The translations under genes were made by a program, and so were the position numbers. Positions 45,031-55,514 of a stretch of 58,000 bases of DNA are shown here, in pieces. The notes under the pieces were generated by a model. It saw only the letters and a program-made list of their open reading frames with translations, did not search any database and was not told the DNA's origin. This stretch comes from Adiantum capillus-veneris (lineage: Eukaryota > Streptophyta > Polypodiopsida > Polypodiales > Pteridaceae): contig CM043966.1 in assembly GCA_014529385.2 (NCBI GenBank), forward strand, positions 140,358,211 to 140,416,210, read 5' to 3'. Within the stretch, counting starts at the first letter, position 1; the number at the start of each line of letters is the position of its first letter.

Positions 45031-46353
45031 GGACACTTTTATGTCCTTGGACACTTTTGTGTCCTGTTAAGTGACCATTTTGCTTGAATTATTTGAAGAG
45101 TATGAGAATGGATTTCTAGGTGCTATATATCCACAAAGTTGACTTATGAGCTGAAAAAAACTTAGCATTTTTTTTGGAGTATTGATCTTACCATTAACCT
45201 TACTCTTGAACAACATTTTTGAACCTAAATTGTGTGGAAAAACGGCTCCTGTTTTTAGCTTTTTTTTCAATTTTTGGCAACTATACCACTCTAAACTTCA
45301 TGTTTGTGAGGTTTAGATGGCTAAAGGTTAGGCCTTCATAGTTCTCAACATGTTTTGATGCTTCTAGGGAGAACCAAGTGTTGAAATTGAAAGTTATGAC
45401 CAATTTACAAGAATTGCATAATCCTGTTTTTTGGCCAAAATTAGTACTTTTATGATTTTTTTAGGGGCTTTCTTGATATCCAAATTCAATTTTGATTGTG
45501 TAAGTGTAATATATAACATAAAGCTAATCTTCCTTGAGTTTTGGGGGACCTAATATGCTATATAGCATAGTATATGATGATGGTTGAGTTTTTTGATTGC
45601 TGAAGAATACGATACATTTTAGAGTAGTAAGTATAACTTTCTCAATATTGCTAGTTTCTTAGGCCAATTGTGTGTATTTTGTAGGTAGTAACCATATCTA
45701 ATCATAGACTACAAACTTGGCTAGATATTGAGTAGTTTCTATGGGTTTCTAGAGGTCATAATGCTAAACCCAGTTTTTTCATGTTTGTTGTATTTAGCAC
45801 TTTATCATTGCCCCCAAGGTACCAATTGTAAGAGATCCATTATCTTTTTGACATGCTCCATGGCTCCTTTTGAATCCAAAGGCCCAAAGGGAACTAAAAA
45901 AACATGTATATAGTATCTGTATTGAGTGTGACTATAGAAAATTTGATGATAGGTCCGCAAAATGGCAAAAATGCAACTTTTTTGTACCTATTTTTTTTGC
46001 CCAAAAAGAAATTAGTGAGGTAAAAGCAACCATATGTTTTGGTCACCAACCCATTAAAGTTAACGGGGTATTTTATCTCATGTCCTACAAAAATCCCCAC
46101 TCTTATTTATATGCAATCAACCGTAAGAAATTGTTGTTTTGGGCAAAATGCACTGGTCCATCAACTTTGGAGGCTTGTAGTGACCAAGGGATGATAAAAA
46201 TTACAAGTTTCTCATTTTTTCCATATGTAGTAGTTATTGAACTGTAAGCTCATGAAAGGATTTTCAAAATGAGTGGATCTAATATGGTTTTGGAATTTTT
46301 TCCCAAAACCCTGAAAGGAAACTTTTATGTCCTGTTAGGTTACCATTCTAGTG
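45031..46353. other. Interval between the 263-bp repeats
   Basis: 1.3 kb, AT-rich, no supported gene. A CTTTTATGTCC and CCTGTTA..T.ACCATT segment lies just inside copy 1 (45038-45075) and again just before copy 2 (46322-46350). The duplicated unit is thus longer than 263 bp but permuted. Confidence 0.5.
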
Positions 46354-46616
46354 TTAAGGCGCCGCTTGAGATTGCTTTGCATTCGAGCTACTTCTTTGCA
46401 AGTTAGCAGATAATGTTGATTTTTTCATGTAGCTACCTATGAAAATATGAATAAATAAATGATTGTTACAAAGATACTTGTATTGAAAAAGTTCCTTTGT
46501 AATATTTAGAAGTATCGAAATTCTTCCTTGTACTTTGGCAAAGTTTAACTATAAGAATGGTACAATTTGAGTTTGACATCAATGATGTGTTTAAGAAAAT
46601 GATAACAATAGCAACA
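46354..46616 (+). repeat. 263-bp direct repeat, copy 2
   Basis: Same length as copy 1, with the same start TTAAGGCGC and end CAACA. Its right end runs straight into the A-rich array. Confidence 0.9.
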
Positions 46617-47220
46617 AAAAGATCCTAACCATACTTATAAAACAATGACAATAAAACAAGTCATAGTGGCAAAGAGGTAGCTCACAAATGGTATAGAATT
46701 ATTAAAAATGTGATTAAATAATGGCTAGATATTAACAAAAAGATGACAAGGAAATGGAGGGTAGCCAAAAATGGCATAATTATGCCAAAAGAGTGAAAAA
46801 AAAGATACAAAAGTAACAAAGAACAACTAAAAAATGGCAAAGACGACAACAATGACATGAAAATGACACAAAAAAATGGTACAAAAATGGCATAAAAAGA
46901 GCCAAGAAAGATTAACAAAATGGCAAGAAATGTCACAAAAATGGCAAAAAATTGGAAAAAAAGGAAAATAATAACACAAAGCATAAAAACAACAAAATGG
47001 CAAAAAAATGACAAAAACAACACAAAAGTGTCATAAAAATAGCAAAGAAATATCAAAAGAATGGCATCAAAATGGCAAAAAAAAAAACAAAAATGACAAA
47101 AACATGATGCAAAAATGGAAAAAAAGCAAAATAATGACACAAAAATGGCATAAAAACGACAAAGAAATAGCAAGGTAATGGCACCGAAATGGTAAGAAAA
47201 TGGTAAAAATACGGCACAAA
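46617..47220. repeat. A-rich degenerate array of ATGGCAAAAA / ATGACAAAAA units
   Basis: About 600 bp made of variable 10-20-base units combining TGGCA or TGACA with A-runs. No fixed period is visible. On the minus strand it yields a 163-codon Phe/Cys/His-rich frame that is a by-product of the repeat, not a gene. Confidence 0.85.
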
Positions 47221-47647
47221 AATCATTGAGTGTTGGTTTGCTTGTAGAGTTGTTGTGTTTGCTTGTTTAGGTTCACTTCTTGAGATTGATGATCTCAAAG
47301 AGTCTCAGTGCCCCATCCGAGTCATTTTCCCTGAGTATTGACATTATGTTAGTGCTAAAAAGCTATGTTACAAACGTCCGTCATGGTAACCCTCTAACAA
47401 AGGGAACCAAAAAGAGGAGCAAAGAGCTTATATAAGCATAGTAGAGCCAGTTACAAATGCACACTCTTGTGGCCTCCTACTTAAGTAACTCAATACATAG
47501 ATGGACCAAGATTGTGGTTGGGAGGCATCTTCATGATCAATTACTTTAGAAAATAAAATCTCTTGATAAAAGTTACAATAGTTCTTTTGATGACTACATG
47601 TCGCCCTTTGTAAGGGACAATGTAGTATCTGTCAATATCCCTTTTGA

Positions 47648-47648
<1 letters not shown>

Positions 47649-47727
<79 letters not shown>
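47649..47727. repeat. (GT)n(GA)n compound microsatellite
   Basis: About 25 GT units followed directly by about 13 GA units. Confidence 0.95.
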
Positions 47728-47729
<2 letters not shown>

Positions 47730-49552
47730 ACACATGCAACAAGTTTGTAGCAACAACTAAGCCATTCCCTAGCTACTTCAAGGTGGAGGTCCTTGGGAAT
47801 TGTGATCGGTGTGATACTGTAGGATAAGCAAGATTATAAATAATCATTTCTTATACACCAACTATGCTATGGTTATACACCCTATCTATGGCATGTGATT
47901 CCAATTCATCTTACCTCTAGCGACTAGCTACCAACATCATTTTATAAGATCAGATTCAGCTTCAATGGGATAAGAACTTAAAATACACCATCAAATACTT
48001 TATGTCCTTATGACAATATAAGGATGAGCTAAACACATCGATGGCTCTTCATGAGGTCTTATTGAGACGTTTTAGACGTAACATCATCCATCCTTCTCCA
48101 CAAGACATTACTATTGATCATAAGCCAATGGGAAACCTTATTAGAGCTTAGGAGAATGATCTCTTGAAGAATACAAGATATAATTGCCACTATGTCGTGG
48201 ATGCATAAAGAATGTTTGCCCATGTCCTCACTAGTGTAGAGGAGAACGGTGCTAGAAGAATTGGGCCTCATTATTCTTGACTGCAACAATGCATGGGTTG
48301 CATATTATTCTCACTAGAAGTAATTGAAAACTATGCCTCACGTGACCATTGCCTATCTTATGAGGTGAACAATGCTAGCTATGTGAAGCCAAACTAGTTG
48401 CACAGAAAACCTTGAAAAATATTTTTTTGCCCTCGCCATCCGGCCCACCATCCAAAAGGCACAACTTTCAATCTAAATAGTGCATGACAATGATCTTGAA
48501 GAGATGGTAATTAATAATTTCTCACACAACTAAGCACCACCCTATGTTAAACAATGAGACAATATCTCCAAGACCTTGATGTGATGAATAGATATGTTTT
48601 AAATCTCATTGATACAAGCCAAAATCATGGTCGCCCAAGTAGTAATCTTGAAATAATAAAAAGGAAGCACCATTTGGTCCTTTTCCTTGTCGGAGCTGGT
48701 CAAATAGGGTCCGTAGAATGTCAGTCTTTGACAAATGGAACGTTGAAATCAGATTTCATTTTTCTTTTCCGTTATGTAATTTTCAAAAACAAGAACGGTT
48801 TCACATGTGAAAGCTTCTATGCAAGTAGTAACATAAGAAGATTCAATCTTTCCAAGTAGTAACATAAAAAGAAATCAATCTTTCCAAGTCTTCTCTAAAG
48901 AAATCCGAACAATGAAAAAACATACCTAAAGCACGGAATTGTTTGCAATAGGCCAAGAATGGTAAACCTTTAATGTATCTTCAAAGAGTTGTTTTTTTGC
49001 CTCCTAAAGGCCTTAGAACCAAAGGGTGAAGGTCATTCAATTTTCCTTGCTAGACAAGTGTCCCTATGGGGTATAAAAGTCTTTTTCTTTTCTTTTTTTC
49101 AAAACTCACAATTGTGAGTGATTGTATTATAAAGTCACCAATAGAAATACAAATCAGGCTTAAGCTCAAGCCGAGCCTTGAGAGAGAGAGGGTTACAGGG
49201 TGAAAGCATGGTTTGGTGGTACAAAAAAAGGACCTATTTTGCTTCTACCTGGTTGGTACTTCTACATATGTCCACACTTTGGAGGGAACCTTTTTTTTCA
49301 TCTATGTTAAAGAATGGTAGGAGGGAAATTTGTATGATTTAAACTTTTCGTGAAAGAAAACGTGGGTGGGGCAATAAGTAATGGGAGTGGTGTTTTGAAA
49401 CCGTGCCAAAAGTCCCATCACAGACTGCGTTTGTGAGTGGCGCAGTTTCTCAACACATTTTCCAGCTTCCGCCTTGCTCTCTTACTACATCGCCTTCTGC
49501 AAAACACTACAGTTGCAGGTAACAAGCTCCCCGGCTACTCACAATCAGGAAG
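47728..49552. other. Non-coding interval left of the gene cluster
   Basis: No supported gene. Direct repetition AAGTAGTAACATAA is seen near 48824-48870. The last ~170 bases (from about 49380) are GC-richer and could be promoter and 5' UTR of the gene starting at 49553. No clear TATA box or terminal inverted repeat was identified. Confidence 0.4.
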
Positions 49553-52500
49553 ATGAGGACGGACCATGGGAAAAAGAAGAAGAGGACAATGGATGCAAAA
49601 TCCCCTCGGAACATCGACACCCCAAATACGAGGGCTAGCAAGGGGGTCTCCTTTGTGGAGAGGGAGAAACCTGTTGTGTCCATGGAGACTTCATTTAAGC
49701 CTGGGCCTCTTTTTGCCGATGATGAGACTCCACGATCATCTACAACATCTAAAGGTAGGTGCTATGAGAGCTGTGCGTTTTCTGGTGATTTACCATTTTC
49801 TTTTCCATGCATGCAAGCTTCTGCATGTCTTTTATCTGATGAGGTCTGTATTTGCTTTTTTTGCATGCAGCAAGTACATGTGCATGTTTGGGATCTTCTT
49901 AGGAATTTAGGGTTTAGGAAAGTTACAAAGTTACATGTATAAGCTGCTCTTTTGATTGCTAACTTGCATGCATGCAAGTGAAAAAATCAGTATATGTTGT
50001 GCATGAGCATAGCACAAAGTTGAAGCTCAGTAGGGATGTCAGCATAACCAAATTTGGTTAGTACCAAATTTGGTACTAACCAGTACCAAAGTTGATACTA
50101 ACCACAACCAAAATTGGCTTTGTACACAACTGAATTTTGCAATTGTCACCTGAATGACATACATTCATTTCATTCCATGTGTTTTGTTTTCCACAACTGA
50201 AATGAGGCATATAATGAAGGCATGTCTTTACTTGCGTGTTGTTTCCACATCGCACGAAAAAACAAGATGGAGGAGTACCCTATCTTGACAAAGTTCTGCT
50301 ATACAGCACAAGAGCTTCATGATGAGTATGGTTTGAGCATGGAGGGGGTGCTGCCAAAGGATCTTACAGAAGATGACATCCCCGATGACCAGTGGTTCAC
50401 TGTATTCAGGCATTCCAGCCAGAAGAAGACAAAGATTTACTTAAATCACATGCAGCCACGGCTTCAGGATGAATGCAGGTTCCTGTTCCATAAGGTGTAC
50501 CAAGCCCCACCATCATGTGGGGAGATCACTACAAAATTTCCCCGTTGTTTTGCATATGAGAAGTGTCATGCAGCCACAAAGGACCCTGCGGGCCATAGGG
50601 TTGCATGGGCCAGGTTTGGTGAGAGTGTACTCAACATGTGTTCCTCCCGACCAGGAGGCTTGGAAAAGAAGGTTGAGAATTGGCGAAAGGCAAACGGTGC
50701 ATCCCAAGGAGGCCACCCATCAAATACCAAGAAGCCCCGACTTACGCCAGTCGGTAGTATGCCCCCTACACAGAAAGTCTCCCCACAGCGTCATGAGGAG
50801 AAGACACCTGATTATATTGCGGACCTTGAAGCTATGGTTGGGAGAGTCCCTCGGACATGTGTCGGGGTAGCCGATAGGATGAAAGAGCTGACAATGTCTC
50901 TGAAGCAGAAGAAGGAAACACTCTTGAGGACAGAGGGTTCCAATAAACTTGTCAAGCAGATTATGGACGACATCAAGGAATATGAGACCCAATTGGACAC
51001 ACTGAGAGAGGCCAACACTGGCGATGACGCAGAAATCAATGTGATAGAAGCTGATTTGGCTGCCAGTCGAAGGATGCTACGTTGATACGGAATCAGTGAA
51101 GATACGTCATTGCTCGACAAGGAGATTCTAGAGCAACAGGTGCTGGTAGTTTTGGGAGTTTTTGGTAGAACTGTTTATGCTTGGTTTGGTTGGATTGGTA
51201 GTGTTAGGTACCTTTGGTAGAACTGTTAATGCTTGGTTTGGTGGGATTGGTAGTGTTAGGTACCTTTGATAGAACTGTTTATGCTTGGTTTGGTGGGATT
51301 GGTAGTATTAGGTACTCATGGTAGAACTGTTTTTATTCTAGGTAGTTTATGGTTTCCTTTTGTCTTATGGTTTGGTATTTCTGTTACTATGAAGAAGTTT
51401 TGGTACTTTAAGGTACTTTCTGAAAGTGCTACAAAAGGTGTTATGGTAGTTTTATTCTGATAGCTTTGGTAGTTTTGCTAGTTTTGGTACTTTTAGGTAC
51501 TATTTGAAAGTGCTGCAAAAGTGTAATTGGTAGTTTGATTTTGGTAGTTTTTGAAAGTGCTGCAAAAAGTTTTTCTTTGGTAGTCTTGGTAGTTTTGGTT
51601 ATTTTGGTACTATTTGAAAGTTTGATTTTGGAAGTTTTGGTACTTTTAAGTACTATTTGAAAGTGCTGCAAAAAGTGGCTTCTGTAGTTTGATTTGGTAG
51701 TTTTGGTACTTTTAGGTACTATTTGAAAGTGCTGCAAAAAGTGGGCTTGGTAGTTCAATTTTGGTAGTTTTGGTACTTTTAGGTACTATTTGAAAGTGCT
51801 GCAAAAAGCTTGTTTGGTAGTTTGATTTTGGTAGTTTTGGGTACTTTTAGGTACTATTTGAAAGTGCTGCAAAAAGTTTCTTTGGTAGTTTTGGGTACTT
51901 TTAGGTACTATTTGAGAGTGATGCAAAAATCTTGTTTGGTAGTTTGATTTTGGTAGTTTTGGTACTTTTAGGTACAATTTGAAAGTGCTTCAAAAAGTGG
52001 CTTTTGGTAGTTTTGGTACTTTTAGGTACTATTTGAAAGTGCTGCAAAAAGTGTCTTTTGGTAGTTTTGATAAGGTTTGGGTAATTTAGTTCTGCATTGA
52101 GGGTATTTATATGTTTTTGGTACCATATGATTCCCGAGTTTGGTAGTTTTGGTGGTTTTGGTAGTTTGGGTTCTATTTCATAGTACAGTACTTAGAAGTA
52201 CCAGTCTCGGTATGACTTCTTGGTAGTTTTTGAAACTAATTGGGACCGCTGGTTGTCAATAGGCTGAGTATGACACTCTGGAGAAAAAATGGAAGGAAGG
52301 TCAAGAGCATACCCTATTTGTGAAGGAGATGTTGTCTGATATCAGGCTTGGGAAGAGGTTCCTACTATATCCTACGCCCCAGGTTAATGATTTGGTAAAT
52401 GTGATCCCGGTGTTTGGTATGTGTGTTGCATGCGGTGAGCCCTTGGAGTGCGCACATGTAGTTGGAACCTTCATGCTAGAGTGCCGACACCAGTATCATC

Positions 52501-53393
52501 CCTTGTGCTTCGGTGCTCTGTTACAAAGCAGGGATCAGTGTGTCAAGCCGGGTTGTAATATGGTAATCTCTGATTTGGCAAAGTCCTGGGCCAGTGGGCT
52601 TCAAGTTGTCAAGAGTAAGTATGTGTGCATTTTTTAATACATATGCGCACTTGAAACTCAGTGAGGTTTTCATACAAGTTAGTATGTGTTGTCTTTCTTT
52701 GTGTTTGCAGAGGAGCAGGATGCTGCAGTTGCTGACCAGCACGCCACAAAGTCGGCTGCAAGTCGAATACGGGACGTGGATGAGGTGACAAGGGAGATAT
52801 CAGATGTTCTCCACGATCTGAAGCAAGGTAATTTTGTAGGGAAAGACAATGTGACGGGATAAAGATGTGAGGCAACAGGTGACAGAGAAAGTAAAAGTGA
52901 GGAGGAGGCCAGAGATGATAAAAAGACAAGTGATAGCGAAAGGAAAATTGAGGAGGAGGCCAGAGATGGTAAAAAGACCAAGGACAAGGACGAAGGTAAA
53001 GTCCCTGTTGTTATGGAGCTGGATGCGGAGGAAAGCCAGGATGCTGCCAACACAAAGCTCGATGAAGCAACGGCCAAGAAGGGAGAGGAAGAACCCACAA
53101 AGGGGGGTGTTGGGGAGGGGGTGGAAACCACAAAGGGGAGTGAAGGGGAGGTCAAAGAGGGGTCGGAAGGCAACAAAGATCAGAGGGAGGCCGAGGATGA
53201 GCAGGAAGAAGTACTTGCAAACGATACTGTTGTGGACAGCACCGACGGGGGCGTTGACTCTACTGCTGCCGATGCTTTTTCGAAGCAGAGAGGTGATTCC
53301 CTTGATTCCGTGACCCTGCAGGAACTTTTCTGTTTGCAGAGAAAGAAGCGCAATCGCACCCGTGATCAATTATCCCGTGCATGCAAACTGTAG
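49553..53393 (+). CDS. Five-exon gene: coiled-coil, RING-H2-like protein with acidic tail
   Basis: Proposed exons are 49553-49754, 50220-51139, 52263-52614, 52711-52827 and 52879-53393. All have GT-AG junctions in matching phase and together make 702 codons. Residues 1-68 are basic (GKKKKR). Residues 70-230 are a domain I do not recognise (YPILTKFCYTAQEL, TVFRHSSQKKTKIYL). Residues 275-370 look coiled-coil. A RING-H2-like centre has Cys428, Cys431, Cys448, His450, His453, Cys456, Cys467 and Cys472 (CVAC, CRHQYHPLC, CVKPGC), the zinc-binding pattern of E3 ubiquitin ligases, although the last pair is C-x4-C. The tail is Glu/Lys-rich and ends RKKRNRTR. Codon 356 is TGA (51083-51085), inside exon 2, after which the frame continues to a good donor. 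The 51-bp last intron is unusually short. It may be an accessory protein of a transposon or a host gene; function is not assigned. Confidence 0.6.
51083..51085 (+). other. In-frame TGA inside exon 2
   Basis: The frame reads ...SRRMLR, TGA, then YGISEDTSLLDKEILEQQ up to CAG|GTGCTG. The downstream stretch is hydrophilic and phase-compatible with exon 3, so the true exon probably extends past the stop. TGA is one C-to-T step from CGA (Arg) in a CpG. Confidence 0.65.
51140..52262 (+). repeat. Intron 2, filled by GGTAC-rich minisatellites
   Basis: A 1123-bp phase-0 intron. At 51158-51330 there are about four units of ~52 bp carrying TGGTAGAACTGTT and TTAGGTAC. At 51440-52060 there are about ten units of 48-70 bp carrying GGTACTATTTGAAAGTGCTG, TTTTGGTAC and TTTGGTAGTTTTG. 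Unit length varies by insertion of extra TTTGGTAG blocks. GGTA(C/G) is repeated dozens of times on one strand. Confidence 0.85.
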
Positions 53394-53408
53394 CCAGTGA
53401 GAATCTAT

Positions 53409-53645
53409 TGTATTCCGCACTTTGTGCATTTTAGTGACTGAGTCAACTTAATTTTTTGGCCCTAAGCTTTATCTTTTCTCTCTATCTAGTTCTGTGTTGG
53501 TATGTTACCTTTCGTTACATTACTGTTTCAGTTGTCCTCACTATATGTGCATTACAGTACCAAATTTGGTACTTTTTGGTACTGTTGAACTTGGGTGCAC
53601 GTCTGTCCACTATTACAGTACCAATTTGGTACTTCTTGAACTTGC
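53409..53645 (+). repeat. Inverted repeat, left arm
   Basis: Starts TGTATTCCGCACT 16 bases after the stop of the RING gene. It continues through GACTGAGTCAACTT, TTTTTTGGCCCT, CTATCTAGTTCTGTG and TGTCCTCACTATATGTGC, then one ~62-bp GTACC/TTGAACTTGGGTGCA unit. It matches the complement of 54935-55233 at roughly nine in ten positions. Confidence 0.92.
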
Positions 53646-53847
53646 GATTTCGGATAGTCCTTATCACTTGTGCAATACAGTACCAAATTTGGTACTTTTT
53701 GGACCAGTTTTCTGTTTTAGATATGATGTTTGCACTGTGTATTTGTCCCCACTCATTATGTTTGTTGGTGTTGTAGTAAGTTGGTGGCTAGACGAGACAC
53801 CGACAAGCACATTGTTGCAGCCTGATGTGGCTGCTACACGTGGGCGG

Positions 53848-54619
53848 ATGATTGTGCTTGATCTTAATGGCGTGCTACTAACCAACTGCAGCGAAATCCC
53901 TGAGGAACTTGAGTGCCTGACAAAGGAGCACACGCCACGGGTAGTCCATCTCGGAGGGAATGTAATTTGTCTTGTAAGGCCGGATGCGGAGCAGTTCATC
54001 CTACGGCTTAAACAGAAAGCCATCCTAGTGTTGTGGTCCTGCTATAGAAGGGAAAAACTGTTACACATGGTGAACGCGTGCTTCCCAAACCATAGAAGGC
54101 AAAAATATTTTGCAGGTAAAGCATGCCCGCTTTGAATGTTGCAGGACATAAGTTACGCATACCTCTTAACCTCATTTTTTGGCATTAGCAGATATTCTCT
54201 CCCAAGAGGACTGTGAAATATGGCGGGCCCGTATGTCGGAGGTGCCGGTTGTGCCCAAATACAAGGGCGATAAGCCCATTTTCCTGAAGAAGCTACGGAC
54301 GTTGTGGGCAAGGCACCCGAAGTACGATGCCAACAACACTATTCTTGTAGATGATTGTAGATACAAGTCTCTTAAAAATGACTATGAAAACTGTATGGCA
54401 ATCCGATCATACGATCCCATGGTAGTAGGAACCGATTACCCGTTTTACTTGTTGGATTTTGTTTTGCCTTGGTTGCTCGGGTGGATAAGGGATTGGTACC
54501 CAACAGCGTACACTCGCAAAAACCCAGTCTTTGACACTGAAGACGATATTTCTGGGTACATTACTCATTACTTCATACAGATGGAGGGGTACTCCTATAA
54601 ATTTGATCCCCCGAGGTAG
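53848..54619 (+). CDS. FCP1/NIF-like HAD phosphatase (plant LDLNG type)
   Basis: Two exons, 53848-54115 and 54192-54619 (76-bp GT-AG intron, phase 1), total 231 residues. HAD motif I is IVLDLNGVLL (nucleophile Asp5; the second Asp of DxD is Asn7, as I recall for some plant FCP1-like proteins). Motif II is VLWSC (Trp63-Ser64), motif III the Lys in YKGDKPIF (Lys117), and motif IV ILVDDCRYK (Asp143, Asp144). The order and spacing fit the FCP1/SCP catalytic domain, which removes phosphate from Ser/Thr of the RNA polymerase II tail in characterised members. There is no BRCT or membrane segment. The start ATG is the first before motif I; an upstream exon joined at the CAG before 53821 is possible. 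Substitution of the second Asp could weaken catalysis. The gene sits wholly inside an inverted repeat, unusual for a host gene, so it may be captured cargo. Confidence 0.75.
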
Positions 54620-54934
54620 CAGATTTCCATAATCATGTAAATAGTGGAATTTTGTAACCCGATACTATACATAATGGAAAACCACTTCTCTTGTTCAGAC
54701 TGTCTTGGTATCTTGATCTCTACTGTTGAAACCCCTGACTAATTCTGTTGAAACCTCTTGGAGCTAACCAGGTTGACCAACATTTTAATTTTTGAGGCAG
54801 ATAGCATCTATGTTTGGCGTACCTTTCATGTTATCAACGTAGTTCTAGACATTGCTCAAGGTGGTCGTATCAAATACGAATAGACAAATTGAAAAATACC
54901 AAGAAATAAATTAAACCATAAGTGATACAGCAAG
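54620..54934. other. 3' flank of the phosphatase gene
   Basis: No gene. It is AT-rich and includes two ATGTAAAT/AATGGAAAA-like stretches shortly after the stop that could serve polyadenylation; no firm signal. Confidence 0.4.
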
Positions 54935-55233
54935 TTCAAGGAGTACCAAATTGTACCAAATTTGGTACTATAATAGTGGACAAGAGTGCACCCAAGTTCA
55001 ACACAGTACCAAAAAGTACCAAATTTGGTATTGTAATAGTGGACAGAGAAGCACCCAAGTTCAACAGTACCAAAATGTACCAAATGCACATATAGTGAGG
55101 ACAACTGAAACAGTAATGTAATGAAAGGTAACATACCAACACAGAACTAGATAGAGAGAACAGATAAAGCTCAGGGCCAAAAAATCAAGTTGACTCAGTC
55201 ACTAAAAGCACATAGTGCGGAATACACTTGGTA
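54935..55233 (-). repeat. Inverted repeat, right arm
   Basis: Complement of the left arm, longer because it carries two, not one, copies of the ~62-bp GTACCAAATTTGGTAC / GTTGAACTTGGGTGCA unit. It ends 51 bases from the stop codon of the minus-strand transposase-like gene. Both convergent genes therefore have the same 3' flanking sequence. Confidence 0.92.
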
Positions 55234-55511
55234 CTGTTGACTACCAGATTTGGTACTATTGACTACCAGATTCAGTTGTTCAATCAGGGATTCTCATTGC
55301 CCTCAAGTAACATGGACGCACCTTCGTCACTCTCATCATCATGATATGGCATGCTATTGTATATCCTCTCATATACTTCAGTAGACAACTTGTATTGTAA
55401 AATTTGACCTAGGGATCCTGCAATAGGCTCCATCGGGAAACGTATGGCCCTAACAAGATGTGAGTAGATCATTACTGGAGATGTGTGATCCAATAGCCGG
55501 TATGTATCAGC

Positions 55512-55514
55512 TTA
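55512..55514 (-). other. In-frame TAA, transposase codon 577
   Basis: The frame continues for 75 codons after the stop with a hydrophilic, well-formed tail (SMPYHDDESDEGAS) ending in a proper stop. TAA is one C-to-T step from CAA (Gln). Confidence 0.7.

Noticed and set aside
44768-46616. Reading the 263-bp direct repeats as LTRs of a small TRIM
   Set aside because: No TG...CA termini, no PBS after copy 1, no polypurine tract before copy 2.
46682-47298. Minus-strand frames of 163 and 81 codons rich in Phe, Cys and His
   Set aside because: They are translations of the TGGCA/TGACA plus A-run array; composition is dictated by the repeat and there is no independent coding signal.
49900-49925. 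TTTAGGGTTTAGG resembling plant telomere repeats
   Set aside because: A single short partial match in intron 1, not an array.
51441-51977. Minus-strand ORFs with repeated FQIVPKSTK words
   Set aside because: Translation of the intronic minisatellite.
52609-53369. Minus-strand Ser/Leu-rich ORFs (165 and 189 codons) opposite the acidic tail exon
   Set aside because: Antisense shadows of the Glu/Lys/Gly-rich plus-strand exon, which has matching splice phases.
53456-53776. Plus-strand ORF across the left inverted-repeat arm
   Set aside because: It translates the GTACC repeat (QYQIWYF-type words) that also appears in both arms and near 57400; this is repeat-derived.
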